Shown here: piece by piece, positions 39,407 to 48,172 of the stretch
Position numbering within the stretch: the stretch's first letter is position 1
How the letters are laid out: the number at the start of each line of letters is the position of its first letter
Source: Tibeticola sediminis
GTDB lineage: Bacteria; Pseudomonadota; Gammaproteobacteria; Burkholderiales; Burkholderiaceae_C
Assembly: GCF_003843835.1 (NCBI RefSeq)
Contig: NZ_RKQL01000002.1
Coordinates: forward strand, 62,001-126,000
Reading direction: 5' to 3'
DNA length: 64,000 bases
Program-made: the position numbers and the translations under genes
The notes under the pieces: generated by a model
The model's database searches: none
What the model saw: the letters and a program-made list of their open reading frames with translations, nothing else
Told to the model about the DNA's origin: nothing

Positions 39407-40843
39407 ATGAAGTTTGCAAACGCACAGGCGACTGTGTACAACGACACCGTTGTGCGCCAGTTCGCCATCATGACGGTCGTCTGGGGTGTCGTTGGCATGC
39501 TGGTGGGCGTGATCGTCGCGGCCCAGTTGGCATTCCCCGACCTCTTTGCGGGTATTCCGTGGCTCAGCTACGGCCGATTGCGGCCGCTGCACACCAACGC
39601 GGTGATTTTCGCGTTCGGTGGAAGCGCGCTGATCGGGACCTCGTTCTACGTGGTTCAGCGCACGAACCAGGTTCGCCTGTTCAGCGACAAGCTCGCCTCC
39701 TTCGTGTTCTGGGGCTGGCAACTCGTCATTCTCGCTGCGGCCATCACCTTGCCGCTGGGCTACAACCAGTCCAAAGAGTACGCCGAGCTGGAGTGGCCGA
39801 TCGACCTTCTGATCACGGCGGTGTGGGTGGCCTATGCGATCGTGTTTTTCGGCACCGTCGGCACGCGCAAGGTGCGTCACATCTATGTGGCGAACTGGTT
39901 CTACGGCGCGTTCATTTTGGCTGTCGCGCTGCTGCACATCTTCAACAACATCTCCATCCCGGCTGGTGCGCTCAAGTCCTACTCGGTGTACGCAGGCGTG
40001 CAGGATGCGATGGTGCAATGGTGGTACGGGCACAACGCGGTCGGCTTCTTCCTGACGGCGGGCTTCCTCGGCATGATGTATTACTTCATTCCGAAGCAGG
40101 CCGAGCGCCCGGTTTATTCCTATCGTCTCTCCATCGTCCACTTCTGGGCGCTGATCTTCACCTACATGTGGGCGGGTCCGCACCACCTGCACTACACCGC
40201 GCTGCCCGACTGGACCCAGTCCCTCGGCATGGTGTTCTCTCTGATCCTGTTGGCACCGAGCTGGGGCGGCATGATCAACGGCATCATGACGCTTTCGGGT
40301 GCTTGGCACAAGCTGCGTGACGACCCGATCCTGCGCTTCCTGATCGTTTCCCTGTCCTTCTACGGCATGTCGACCTTCGAAGGTCCGATGATGTCCATCA
40401 AGACCGTGAACGCCCTGTCGCACTACACGGACTGGACCGTGGGTCACGTGCATTCTGGCGCGCTCGGCTGGGTGGGCTTGGTCACGATGGGTTCGATGTA
40501 CTACCTGATCCCGCGTCTCTTTGGTCAGAAGCAGATGTACAGCGTCAAGGCGATCGAAATCCACTTCTGGACCGCCACCATCGGCATCGTGCTCTACATC
40601 GCCGCTATGTGGATCGCCGGCGTCATGCAAGGTCTGATGTGGCGCGCCGTCAACCCCGACGGCACCCTGACCTACACCTTCGTTGAATCGGTCAAGGCCA
40701 CTTTCCCGTTCTATGTGCTGCGCCTGAGCGGTGGTCTGCTGTATCTGTTTGGCATGTGCGTCATGGCTTGGAATACGTTCAAGACCGCAACAGCGGGCCG
40801 TGCCGTGACCGTCCAGATTCCCGCCGCCGCGGCGCACGCTTAA
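39407..40843 (+). CDS. ccoN: Cbb3-type cytochrome c oxidase subunit I CcoN
   Basis: CcoN is the catalytic subunit carrying haem b and the haem b3-CuB oxygen-reduction site. The 478-residue multi-pass protein has conserved segments [38 protein letters not shown] (CuB ligand His), and [20 protein letters not shown], with [16 protein letters not shown] bearing haem ligand His residues. GGAGACG precedes the ATG. First gene of ccoNOQP. Confidence 0.97.
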   Translation: MKFANAQATVYNDTVVRQFAIMTVVWGVVGMLVGVIVAAQLAFPDLFAGIPWLSYGRLRPLHTNAVIFAFGGSALIGTSFYVVQRTNQVRLFSDKLASFVFWGWQLVILAAAITLPLGYNQSKEYAELEWPIDLLITAVWVAYAIVFFGTVGTRKVRHIYVANWFYGAFILAVALLHIFNNISIPAGALKSYSVYAGVQDAMVQWWYGHNAVGFFLTAGFLGMMYYFIPKQAERPVYSYRLSIVHFWALIFTYMWAGPHHLHYTALPDWTQSLGMVFSLILLAPSWGGMINGIMTLSGAWHKLRDDPILRFLIVSLSFYGMSTFEGPMMSIKTVNALSHYTDWTVGHVHSGALGWVGLVTMGSMYYLIPRLFGQKQMYSVKAIEIHFWTATIGIVLYIAAMWIAGVMQGLMWRAVNPDGTLTYTFVESVKATFPFYVLRLSGGLLYLFGMCVMAWNTFKTATAGRAVTVQIPAAAAHA

Positions 40844-40853
40844 GGAGCACAAC

Positions 40854-41480
40854 ATGGCTGCACAAAATGCAAGCTCGGGCCTCTCGCATGAGCGCATCGA
40901 GACCAGCAACTTCCTGATGATCGTGCTCACGCTCATCGTGCTGGTCGTCGGTGGCTTGGTGGAGATCGTCCCCTTGTTTTTCCAAAAATCCACCACGCAG
41001 CCGGTTGCGGGCCTCAAGCCCTATACCGCGCTGCAGCTCGCGGGTCGGGACGTATACCAACGCGAGGGCTGCTACAACTGCCACTCGCAAATGATTCGCC
41101 CCTTCCGCGCCGAGACTTTGCGCTATGGCCCTTATTCGGTTGCGGGCGAATTCGTCTATGACCATCCCTTCCAGTGGGGCAGCAAGCGCACGGGTCCAGA
41201 CTTGGCGCGTGTGGGCGGTCGCTACAGCGACGAATGGCATCGCATCCACCTCAACAACCCGCGTGACGTCGTGCCGGAGTCCAACATGCCGCGTTATCCG
41301 TGGCTTGCGCAAAACGAGGTGGACGCTGCTTCCCTGCCGGCCCATATGAAGGCGCTGCGGTCCGTGGGTGTGCCCTACACCGACGAGGAAATCGCCAAAG
41401 CGGCCGAAGAGGTCAAGGGTAAGACGGAGCTCGACGCCGTCATCGCCTATCTCCAGGTGCTCGGGACGGCACGCAAGTAA
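40854..41480 (+). CDS. ccoO: Cbb3-type cytochrome c oxidase subunit II CcoO
   Basis: CcoO is a membrane-anchored monohaem cytochrome c subunit. The 208-residue protein has an N-terminal membrane helix ([20 protein letters not shown]), the haem c motif CYNCH in [15 protein letters not shown], and an axial Met in SNMPRYPWL. It starts 10 bp after ccoN with a GGAG ribosome site. Confidence 0.96.
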   Translation: MAAQNASSGLSHERIETSNFLMIVLTLIVLVVGGLVEIVPLFFQKSTTQPVAGLKPYTALQLAGRDVYQREGCYNCHSQMIRPFRAETLRYGPYSVAGEFVYDHPFQWGSKRTGPDLARVGGRYSDEWHRIHLNNPRDVVPESNMPRYPWLAQNEVDAASLPAHMKALRSVGVPYTDEEIAKAAEEVKGKTELDAVIAYLQVLGTARK

Positions 41481-41495
41481 CCGCAGGAACACGTC

Positions 41496-41639
41496 ATGGA
41501 CTTCGATATCAACACCGTGCGGTCCGCCGTGACGGTCCTGAGCTTCGTGCTGTTCATCGGCATCGTCGCCTGGGCTTGGTCGGGCAAGCGCAAGCAAGAC
41601 TTCGAAGAAGCGGCACGTCTGCCGTTCCAGCAAGACTGA
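41496..41639 (+). CDS. ccoQ: Cbb3-type oxidase subunit IV CcoQ
   Basis: CcoQ stabilises the cbb3 complex. The 47-residue product (MDFDINTVRSAVTVLSFVLF...) has one membrane helix and the family's charged tail with WAWSGKRKQDFEEAARLPF. GCAGGAA precedes the ATG at 41496. It is in the standard place between ccoO and ccoP. Confidence 0.94.
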   Translation: MDFDINTVRSAVTVLSFVLFIGIVAWAWSGKRKQDFEEAARLPFQQD

Positions 41640-41659
41640 CCGGCTGAAAGGAAAACAAC

Positions 41660-42583
41660 ATGAGCGACTTCACCAGCAACTTTTGGGATCTGTACGTCGC
41701 GGTCACGACCGTCGTCAGCATCCTGGCTTGCGCCTTGCTTCTCTGGTTCAGTGGCAAGACCCATGCGATGACCTCGCATGACAACACCACGGGCCATGTG
41801 TGGGATGGCGATTTGCGTGAGATGAACAACCCGCTGCCGCGTTGGTGGGTGGGTCTGTTCGTGATCACGGTGGTGTTCGGCCTAGCCTATCTCTTCCTCT
41901 ACCCTGGCGCGGGCACCTTTGCCGGCAAGCTCGGTTGGACCTCCTACGGGCAGTACGAAGCCGAAGTGGCCAAGGGGAACAAGGAAGTGGCCCCGATTTA
42001 CGCCAAGTTCATGGCCATGACTCCCGAGGAAGTGGCCAAAGATCCCAAAGCCATGGCGATTGGCGAGCGGATTTATCAAAACAACTGCGCGCAGTGCCAT
42101 GGGGCCGATGCCAAGGGAAGCAAAGGCTTCCCGAACCTGACCGATGGGGATTGGTTGTACGGCGGGGATCCCGCGACGATCAAGACCACGCTGGAGCAGG
42201 GCCGGATCGGCAACATGCCGCCGATGGCCGCGGCCGTCGGATCGCCGGAAGACGTGCGCAACGTCGCCAACTACGTCTTGAGCCTTTCGGGGGCGCCGCA
42301 TGACTCCGCACGCGCCGAACTCGGCAAGCCTAAGTTCGTGGTTTGCGCGGCCTGCCATGGCCCCGAGGGCAAGGGGAACCCCGCCATTGGCGCTCCCAAC
42401 CTGACCGACAACGTTTGGCTGCACGGCTTTGGCGAAAACGCGATCATGGAGATGATCAACAAAGGCAAGACCAATCAGATGCCTGCTTGGTCCGGCAAAC
42501 TCACGCCGGAGCAGATCCACGTGCTGACGGCCTATATTTGGAATCTCTCGCAACAGACCGGGGCGGTGGCGGCTGCCAAGTAA
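41660..42583 (+). CDS. ccoP: Cbb3-type cytochrome c oxidase subunit III CcoP
   Basis: CcoP is a dihaem cytochrome c that feeds electrons to CcoN. The 307-residue protein has two N-terminal membrane helices, the second at PRWWVGLFVITVVFGLAYLF. Two haem c sites follow: CAQCH in NNCAQCHGADAKG and CAACH in VCAACHGPEGKG, each with its own C-terminal Met (NMPPMA, QMPAW). GGAAAA precedes the ATG at 41660. Confidence 0.97.
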   Translation: MSDFTSNFWDLYVAVTTVVSILACALLLWFSGKTHAMTSHDNTTGHVWDGDLREMNNPLPRWWVGLFVITVVFGLAYLFLYPGAGTFAGKLGWTSYGQYEAEVAKGNKEVAPIYAKFMAMTPEEVAKDPKAMAIGERIYQNNCAQCHGADAKGSKGFPNLTDGDWLYGGDPATIKTTLEQGRIGNMPPMAAAVGSPEDVRNVANYVLSLSGAPHDSARAELGKPKFVVCAACHGPEGKGNPAIGAPNLTDNVWLHGFGENAIMEMINKGKTNQMPAWSGKLTPEQIHVLTAYIWNLSQQTGAVAAAK

Positions 42584-42606
42584 GGCGCCATTTCGTCGAA
42601 TGGATT

Positions 42607-42643
42607 GGGGGCGCGGGCCTGGCGTTCGTGCCCCCTTCTTTAT
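42607..42643 (+). terminator. Possible rho-independent terminator after ccoP
   Basis: GGGGGC at 42607 and GCCCCC at 42630 form a 6-bp stem, followed by TTCTTTATT. It separates ccoNOQP from ccoG and may reduce rather than stop read-through, since no clear promoter for ccoG was found. Confidence 0.5.
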
Positions 42644-42663
42644 TGCGGATCTAGGATCGAAAC

Positions 42664-44151
42664 ATGAGCGAAGCGAATGAAATGGAAGCTCGGGCGTCGA
42701 GCGGCACGAAGGATGCCGGGAAAGGCAGCTTGGATACGTCCAAACCAGGTCAGGACTCGGGCAAAGCCGAGTCCGACGTGGTCTGGTTGTATCAAGCCTC
42801 TAAGAAGATATATCCGCGCAGCGTCGACGGCACGTTCGCGCGGTGGCGTTGGTTTTTCGTCTTTCTGACGCAGGCGGTTTTTTACCTGACACCCTGGCTG
42901 CAATGGGGAAACCGGCAGGCGGTTTTGTTCGACCTGGGGGCGCGGCGCTTCTACATCTTTGGCCTCGTCATCTACCCGCAGGACTTCATCTTCCTGACGG
43001 GCTTGCTGATCCTCTCCGCCATGTCGCTGTTCATGTTCACGGCGATCGCGGGGCGTCAGTGGTGTGGTTACGCGTGTCCGCAGACGGTCTATACCGAGAT
43101 CTTCATGTGGATCGAGCGCAAGATCGAAGGCGACCGCAGCGCGCGCATGCGCCTCGACCAGTCGCCGATGTCGCTCGAGAAGTTCCTGCGCAAAGCCGCC
43201 AAGCAACTTGCTTGGATCGCAGTCGGTCTGTGGACGGGCTTCACCTTCGTCGGCTATTTCACTCCGATTCGAGAGTTGGGCCATCTGTTTCTGACCTGGA
43301 ACATGGGGCCGTGGGAAACCTTTTGGGTGTTTTTCTACGGGTTTGCCACCTATGGCAACGGCGGCTACATGCGCGAGCAGGTGTGCAAGTACATGTGTCC
43401 GTATGCGCGTTTCCAAAGCGCCATGTTCGACAAGGACACGCTCATCGTCTCGTACGACGCCGAGCGCGGAGAGCCGCGTGGGCCGCGTCCTCGCAAAGCC
43501 GACCCGAAGGCGCTGGGTCTCGGTGACTGCATCGACTGCACTTTGTGTGTGCAGGTTTGCCCGACCGGGATCGACATCCGCAACGGTCTGCAATACGAAT
43601 GCATCAGCTGTGCGGCGTGCATCGACGTGTGCGACGGCGTGATGGAGAAGATGGGTTATCCGAAGGGCCTGATTCGCTACACCACGCAGAATGCGATGCG
43701 CGAGCACTGGACGAAGGAGCAGGTGGTGCGCCACATGTTCCGGCCCCGGGTGCTGGTCTATCTGACCATCATCACCGTGGTGCTCGCGGCGATGATCACC
43801 GCCTTGGTCTTGCGTCCGCCGCTCAAGGCCGACGTGGTGCGCGACCGTGCGACCTTGGCGCGCATCGTCGAGGGTGGGCAGCTCGAAAACGTGTACCGCA
43901 TCCAAATCATGAATGCTCGTGAGGAGCCGCAACGGGTGAAGATCGACGTTCGGGGCCTCAAAGACATCCGTGTGGCGTCGGAAAACGTGTTCAGCGTCGG
44001 ACCCGCCGAAGCGCGTTGGGTGGTCGTCACCGCACGCGTTCCCTATGGGGTCGCCGAGCCCGGCACGCATCCGATCGAGTTCACGCTCGAGGCGCTGGAG
44101 CATCCCGGTAAAGTGGTCGTCGAGAAATCTGTCTTTATCATTCCGAGTTAA
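42664..44151 (+). CDS. ccoG: Cbb3 oxidase assembly ferredoxin-like protein CcoG (FixG/RdxA)
   Basis: CcoG is a membrane iron-sulfur protein, linked to Cu(II) reduction during cbb3 assembly. The 495-residue protein has several membrane helices, the motif CGYACPQTVYTEIFMWIERK, and two 4Fe-4S ferredoxin sites within CIDCTLCVQVCPTGIDI and YECISCAACIDVCDGVM. A periplasmic IG-like C-terminal domain of about 110 residues follows. It is in the normal order ccoG-fixH after ccoP. Confidence 0.94.
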   Translation: MSEANEMEARASSGTKDAGKGSLDTSKPGQDSGKAESDVVWLYQASKKIYPRSVDGTFARWRWFFVFLTQAVFYLTPWLQWGNRQAVLFDLGARRFYIFGLVIYPQDFIFLTGLLILSAMSLFMFTAIAGRQWCGYACPQTVYTEIFMWIERKIEGDRSARMRLDQSPMSLEKFLRKAAKQLAWIAVGLWTGFTFVGYFTPIRELGHLFLTWNMGPWETFWVFFYGFATYGNGGYMREQVCKYMCPYARFQSAMFDKDTLIVSYDAERGEPRGPRPRKADPKALGLGDCIDCTLCVQVCPTGIDIRNGLQYECISCAACIDVCDGVMEKMGYPKGLIRYTTQNAMREHWTKEQVVRHMFRPRVLVYLTIITVVLAAMITALVLRPPLKADVVRDRATLARIVEGGQLENVYRIQIMNAREEPQRVKIDVRGLKDIRVASENVFSVGPAEARWVVVTARVPYGVAEPGTHPIEFTLEALEHPGKVVVEKSVFIIPS

Positions 44152-44163
44152 AGGAGCCCAGCG

Positions 44164-44418
44164 ATGAAACCGACTCAACCCTGGTGGCGTTTTGGCCATG
44201 TCTGGCTGGTGATTAGCGGGCCGGCAGTGGTCGTGGTCGCCGGGTTCGTGACGCTCTATCTGGCCATCAAGAACCCCGATCCGGTGCAGCAAGAGTATTA
44301 CGGCCGGGCACCGGCCGAGGAGGAGGCGGTTTCGCCTCAAGCGATTGCACCCGCGGAGCTTGCGCGCAACCACGCGCAAACCGGCATTCCGGCGCAGGTG
44401 CTGAATCCGAAAAAATAA
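44164..44418 (+). CDS. ccoH: FixH/CcoH-like cbb3 assembly protein
   Basis: The 84-residue product has one N-terminal membrane helix (HVWLVISGPAVVVVAGFVTL) followed by the family-typical NPDPVQQEYYGRAPAEEEA and a short polar tail. CcoH takes part in maturation of cbb3 oxidase and stays bound to it. It is shorter than classical FixH proteins, lacking most of the periplasmic domain. It lies 12 bp after ccoG with AAGGAG upstream. Confidence 0.78.
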   Translation: MKPTQPWWRFGHVWLVISGPAVVVVAGFVTLYLAIKNPDPVQQEYYGRAPAEEEAVSPQAIAPAELARNHAQTGIPAQVLNPKK

Positions 44419-44477
44419 CCTGGGTGAGGCGCGGCTGGTCGTATCTCACGGATCGGTGTTTGGAGGAGTACAAAACG

Positions 44478-44795
44478 ATGGAGACAACCTCAATCAAGGC
44501 CCAGCGGTGGATGTGGATCGCATGGCCGTCGTTTTTGATGGCCGGCGTGTTGGAGATGCTGGTGTTTGCCGTCGTCGATCCAACGGAGTTGCACTGGCTG
44601 GGCGCGCCGCTCGAGTTGTCGCGGTCCGGCGTCTATACCTTGGCGTTTTTCGTGTTTTGGGCCTGCACGTTCGGCTCGAGTGCCTTGACAACCCTGCTTT
44701 CGATGTCGCCGTTCGAGGTGAATCGTTGCCCTTTGCCTGCGACGGACCGCCCCGACGGGTGCCCGAAGCAAGAGCGGTCACCCTCTTCCCACTGA
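44478..44795 (+). CDS. Small two-TM membrane protein of cbb3 cluster
   Basis: The 105-residue product has two membrane helices (WIAWPSFLMAGVLEMLVFAV and GVYTLAFFVFWACTFGSSAL) and a short Cys/Pro-containing tail (RCPLPATDRPDGCPK). I do not know a function, but its place behind fixH suggests a role linked to the oxidase or membrane redox. ATG at 44478 follows a GGAGGAG site; a GTG at 44424 is less likely. The last dozen codons run into a sequence that resembles part of a tRNA on the other strand. Confidence 0.6.
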   Translation: METTSIKAQRWMWIAWPSFLMAGVLEMLVFAVVDPTELHWLGAPLELSRSGVYTLAFFVFWACTFGSSALTTLLSMSPFEVNRCPLPATDRPDGCPKQERSPSSH

Positions 44796-44814
44796 GCTAC
44801 AGCGGGTGACTTTT
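44777..44814 (+). terminator. Possible hairpin terminator after the cbb3 cluster
   Basis: GTCACCC at 44777 and GGGTGAC at 44804 form a perfect 7-bp stem with a 20-nt loop, followed by TTTT. It overlaps the end of the small membrane protein gene and marks the end of the plus-strand cluster before the convergent fnr gene. Confidence 0.5.
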
Positions 44815-44892
44815 CATTGACGTTCCCCGGCGCTGGGCCGTGAGCGTCGCAGAGCCGTCGCCGTTTTCCCTAGACCGGTCCAGTTTTGGCCG

Positions 44893-45137
44893 TTCAACCT
44901 AAATCCGGCAGTTGGGCGCGCCCGGGCGGGTCGTCATCGGGCGCGCGGGCAAGGCGCAAACCACAGCCATGGCGGGCGCCATGGCGAGGATTTGCAACGC
45001 CGCCCCCGCGCCCGAGGGCGACTCGAACGGGTGCGCAGCTCTCACCCCAACGGTGAAGGGCCTGCGCACCGAAAATTGTTGAAACATCAACACCTTGCAT
45101 TCAGCGAAAAGCGGTCAACTGCTGAATTTAGGTTCAA
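44893..45137 (-). mobile_element. 245-bp MITE-like element, copy 1 (at the 3' end of fnr)
   Basis: The element is bounded by 22-bp imperfect terminal inverted repeats (19 of 22 matching): TTCAACCTAAATCCGGCAGT.. at 44893 and its counterpart TTGAACCTAAATTCAGCAGT.. read on the minus strand from 45137. Read on the minus strand it is nearly identical, with about a dozen differences over 245 bp by eye, to the element at 58551-58795. It has no transposase gene. A central palindrome CCATGGCG-GG-CGCCATGG is present. Its TTGA end supplies the fnr stop codon. It fills the otherwise empty region between the cbb3 cluster and fnr. Confidence 0.85.
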
Positions 45138-45862
45138 TCCCGGCAGCTCGGGTTGTTGACGATGGCTTTGAGGGCCTCGGGATTGAGGATGCGCACATGG
45201 CGTTGGCGCACGTCGCAGATGCCTTCTTCGACGAACTTCGAGAAGGTGCGGCTGACCGTTTCGAGTTTCAGCCCCAGATAGCTGCCGATCTCCTCGCGGG
45301 TCATTCGCAATACCAGTTCGGACTGCGAAAAGCCACGCGCGTGGAGCCGCTGAACCAGATTGAGCAAAAACGCCGCGAGGCGCTCCTCGGCGCGCATGCT
45401 GCCCAGCAACAGCATCACCCCGTTCTCGCGCACGATCTCGCGGCTCATGATCTTGTGCACATGGTGCTGCAGGGCGCCGACTTCCCGGGACAGTTCTTCG
45501 ATCCGGTGAAAGGGCATTACACAGACTTCGGCGTCTTCGAGGGCGATCGCATCGCAGGTGTGATGCTCATGGACGATGCCGTCGAGCCCGATGATTTCGC
45601 CGGCCATCTGGAAGCCCGTGACCTGGTCTCGACCGTCTTCGGTGACCACACAGGTCTTGAAAAATCCCGTGCGTATGGCGTAGAGCGAAGTGAATTTTTC
45701 CCCGTTGCTAAAGAGCGTCGCGCCGCGTTTGACGCGGCGGCGCACTGCGACCAGGTCGTCGATGCGCTGCAACTCGGTTTCGGACAAGCCGACGGGCATG
45801 CAAAGCTCACGCAGATTGCAGTTCGAGCACGCAACTTTGAGGGTGTCCGCTTTCAGCAGCAT
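45134..45862 (-). CDS. fnr: Oxygen-sensing transcriptional regulator FNR/Anr
   Basis: This CRP/FNR-family regulator is active without oxygen when it carries a [4Fe-4S] cluster. The 242-residue protein has three N-terminal cysteines (C12, C15, C21 in ACSNCNLRELC) and a fourth at C103 (HEHHTCDAI), the complete cluster set. The C-terminal helix-turn-helix includes LGLKLETVSRTF, whose E-x-x-S-R contacts read TTGAT half-sites. Perfect or near-perfect FNR boxes at 36793, 39333 and 45950 are the likely targets. It diverges from hemN; its TGA stop is the TTGA end of a MITE-like element. Confidence 0.95.
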   Translation of the reverse strand: MLLKADTLKVACSNCNLRELCMPVGLSETELQRIDDLVAVRRRVKRGATLFSNGEKFTSLYAIRTGFFKTCVVTEDGRDQVTGFQMAGEIIGLDGIVHEHHTCDAIALEDAEVCVMPFHRIEELSREVGALQHHVHKIMSREIVRENGVMLLLGSMRAEERLAAFLLNLVQRLHARGFSQSELVLRMTREEIGSYLGLKLETVSRTFSKFVEEGICDVRQRHVRILNPEALKAIVNNPSCRD

Positions 45863-45949
45863 GGGAGTCGTTGGTTGAGAGGGAGGAAAATGGCGCTTTT
45901 GCCGAAACAGGCGCTATTCTGGCATGCGGCCGCGCGCCAGCGCCCGTGC

Positions 45950-45963
45950 TTGATGCGCATCAA
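45950..45963 (+). promoter_or_regulatory. FNR/Anr box between fnr and hemN
   Basis: TTGAT-GCGC-ATCAA is a perfect FNR palindrome, 57 bp before hemN and 87 bp before fnr. It should activate hemN at low oxygen and may allow fnr autoregulation. Confidence 0.88.
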
Positions 45964-46020
45964 GCCCAGGGCACGAGCGAACGGGCATAGTGCGGCTACT
46001 TTCATCTTGGAAGATTTGCC

Positions 46021-47400
46021 ATGAGTGTGGTCTCGCCCGAACTTCTGGCCCGGTATGACATTCCGGGGCCTCGCTACACCTCTTACCCGACGGCCGATCG
46101 ATTCGTCGAAGCCTTCGGACCGGAGGAATATGGTCGTTTTCTCGACCAGCGGCGGGACGGGGTGGCGGCGACGGCCCCGCTGTCTTTGTACGTGCACATC
46201 CCTTTTTGTGAATCGCTCTGCTACTACTGCGCGTGCAACAAGATCATCACGCGGCACCACGAGCGAGCGCAGCCGTATCTGCGCTATCTGAGCCGGGAGG
46301 TGGATTTGCATCTCCAGCACATCGGGCCGGGGCAGGCCGTTTCGCAATTGCACCTCGGAGGCGGCAGCCCGACCTTTTTGTCGGACGCGGAACTGGCCGA
46401 GTTGATGCAGATGTTGCGGCGGGCGTTCAGGCTGGTTCCGGGCGGTGAGTATTCCATCGAAATCGACCCGCGCACAGTGGATGCGGCACGCCTGGAGCAG
46501 ATCGCGGCGCTGGGCTTCAATCGCATCAGCTTCGGCGTGCAGGACTTCGACCCGGAAGTGCAAAAAGCGGTGCACCGTGTGCAACCCTACGAACAGGTGG
46601 CGGCCCTGATGGAGGCCGCCCGGCGAATCGGCTTCGAGTCGGTCAACGTCGACCTGATTTATGGTCTGCCGCGGCAGACGCCCGAATCTTTCGAGCGCAC
46701 CTTGGAGCAGGTGGTCCAGATCCAGCCCGACCGGATCGCGCTCTATGCCTACGCGCATCTGCCCGAGCGCTTCAAGCCTCAGCGCCGCATCCACAGTGCT
46801 GAGCTTCCACCGGCGGCCAACAAAGTCTTGATGCTGGCGCGCTCGCTCGATGCCTTCACCGACGCCGGCTATGTCTACATCGGGATGGACCATTTCGCGC
46901 GCCCCAACGATGCGCTGGCAGTGGCCAAGCGCCAGGGGCGTCTGCACCGGAATTTTCAGGGGTACAGCACGCAGCCGGACTGCGACTTGATCGCGCTCGG
47001 GGTTTCGGCGATCGGCCGTGTGGGGGCGAGCTACAGCCAGAACGCCAAGACGCTCGAAGAGTATTGCGACCATCTCGACCATGGGCGCTTTCCCGTCGTG
47101 CGCGGCTTGGCGCTGAGCCGAGACGACCTTCTCCGGCGCAGCGTCATCATGGCAATAATGTGCCAGGGTGAGGTGCTCTTCGAGTCGGTCGAATTGGCGC
47201 ATCTGATCGATTTCCGCAGCTATTTTTCAGCCGAGCTCGAGGCGCTCAAGCGGCTGGAGGAGCAGGGACTGGTGCGGCTGACGAACGACTCCCTGGTGGT
47301 CACGCCCCAGGGCTGGTTCTTCGTTCGCGCGGTGGCGATGGTGTTCGATCGTTATCTTCAGGCCGACCAGAATCGGGCACGGTTTTCGAAAATCATCTAA
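46021..47400 (+). CDS. hemN: Oxygen-independent coproporphyrinogen III oxidase HemN
   Basis: HemN is the radical-SAM enzyme that replaces HemF in haem synthesis at low oxygen. The 459-residue protein has the cluster motif CxxxCxxC at C63, C67 and C70 (PFCESLCYYCAC), the SAM-binding GGGSPTFL, and SFGVQDFDPEVQKAVHRVQP. The C-terminal HemN domain ends in VRAVAMVFDRYL. It is FNR-box controlled and shares the low-oxygen programme with the cbb3 oxidase it supports with haem. Confidence 0.97.
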   Translation: MSVVSPELLARYDIPGPRYTSYPTADRFVEAFGPEEYGRFLDQRRDGVAATAPLSLYVHIPFCESLCYYCACNKIITRHHERAQPYLRYLSREVDLHLQHIGPGQAVSQLHLGGGSPTFLSDAELAELMQMLRRAFRLVPGGEYSIEIDPRTVDAARLEQIAALGFNRISFGVQDFDPEVQKAVHRVQPYEQVAALMEAARRIGFESVNVDLIYGLPRQTPESFERTLEQVVQIQPDRIALYAYAHLPERFKPQRRIHSAELPPAANKVLMLARSLDAFTDAGYVYIGMDHFARPNDALAVAKRQGRLHRNFQGYSTQPDCDLIALGVSAIGRVGASYSQNAKTLEEYCDHLDHGRFPVVRGLALSRDDLLRRSVIMAIMCQGEVLFESVELAHLIDFRSYFSAELEALKRLEEQGLVRLTNDSLVVTPQGWFFVRAVAMVFDRYLQADQNRARFSKII

Positions 47401-47409
47401 AACCGCGGC

Positions 47410-48087
47410 ATGCAGACCGCTTTAGTTGCCACCGCAGCGTTGATGGGCTTCGCGGGTGGGCCGCATTGCATTGCGATGTGTGGCGCCGCGTGTGCCGGTA
47501 TTGGGCGCGCCGCCGAACCGCACGGAACCTCGGCGATGTGGATCTTTCAGTTGGGACGGGTTCTGGGTTATTCCGCCTTGGGTGCGGCGGCGGCGGTTTC
47601 GGTGCAGGGCTTGGGGTGGCTGACCACGCAGAGCGTGGCTATCCGGCCGCTTTGGACCCTGCTCCATGTGGCGGCGGTCGTGCTCGGTTTGCTGCTGCTG
47701 GTTCAGGCGCGTCAACCGGCTTGGCTCGATGAAGCGGCGAGATCGCTGTGGGTGCGCGTGCGGGCCTTGCAAGCCCGTTATGGCCGACGGGCTCCTTTGT
47801 TGATCGGCGTGCTTTGGGCCTTCATGCCCTGCGGGCTGCTGTACTCGGCGCTGATGGTTGCCGCGCTCAGTGGCGGCCCGCTCGAGGGGGCCTTGAGCAT
47901 GGCGGTGTTTGCCGCGGCGTCGAGCCTGGCCTTGATGGCTGCGCCTTGGCTGTTGCTGCGCTTGCGCACGCTGGGTTCGGGTGACTGGGGCATGCGGATC
48001 GCCGGGCTGGCGCTTGCGGTCGTCTCAGCCTATGCCTTGTGGATGGATGTGATGCACGACACGGCGCCTTGGTGCGCGCCCCACTGA
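47410..48087 (+). CDS. Membrane protein of the COG2836 / UreH-TauE-SafE-like family
   Basis: The 225-residue product has about six membrane helices and the family's two halves, each with a short conserved motif: MGFAGGPHCIAMCGAACAGI near the N-terminus and VLWAFMPCGLLYSALMVAAL in the middle. Related proteins sit in cbb3 clusters and are thought to handle metal or sulfur species during oxidase maturation. The Cys-containing motifs would allow metal contact. It follows hemN by 9 bp, so it probably shares the FNR-controlled transcript. Confidence 0.8.
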   Translation: MQTALVATAALMGFAGGPHCIAMCGAACAGIGRAAEPHGTSAMWIFQLGRVLGYSALGAAAAVSVQGLGWLTTQSVAIRPLWTLLHVAAVVLGLLLLVQARQPAWLDEAARSLWVRVRALQARYGRRAPLLIGVLWAFMPCGLLYSALMVAALSGGPLEGALSMAVFAAASSLALMAAPWLLLRLRTLGSGDWGMRIAGLALAVVSAYALWMDVMHDTAPWCAPH

Positions 48088-48172
48088 TCCTGGGACAAGG
48101 CTGAAGGACGGGCGGCCTTGGACGTTCCGATCAGGCGTGACCGCGCTGCGGAGGTGCCGAAGCTCTCGACCG

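Noticed and set aside
44925-45100. 68-74 residue ORFs shared by both 245-bp elements
   Set aside because: Similarity reflects DNA identity of the elements; no ribosome site or recognisable protein, and several frames are open because of high GC.
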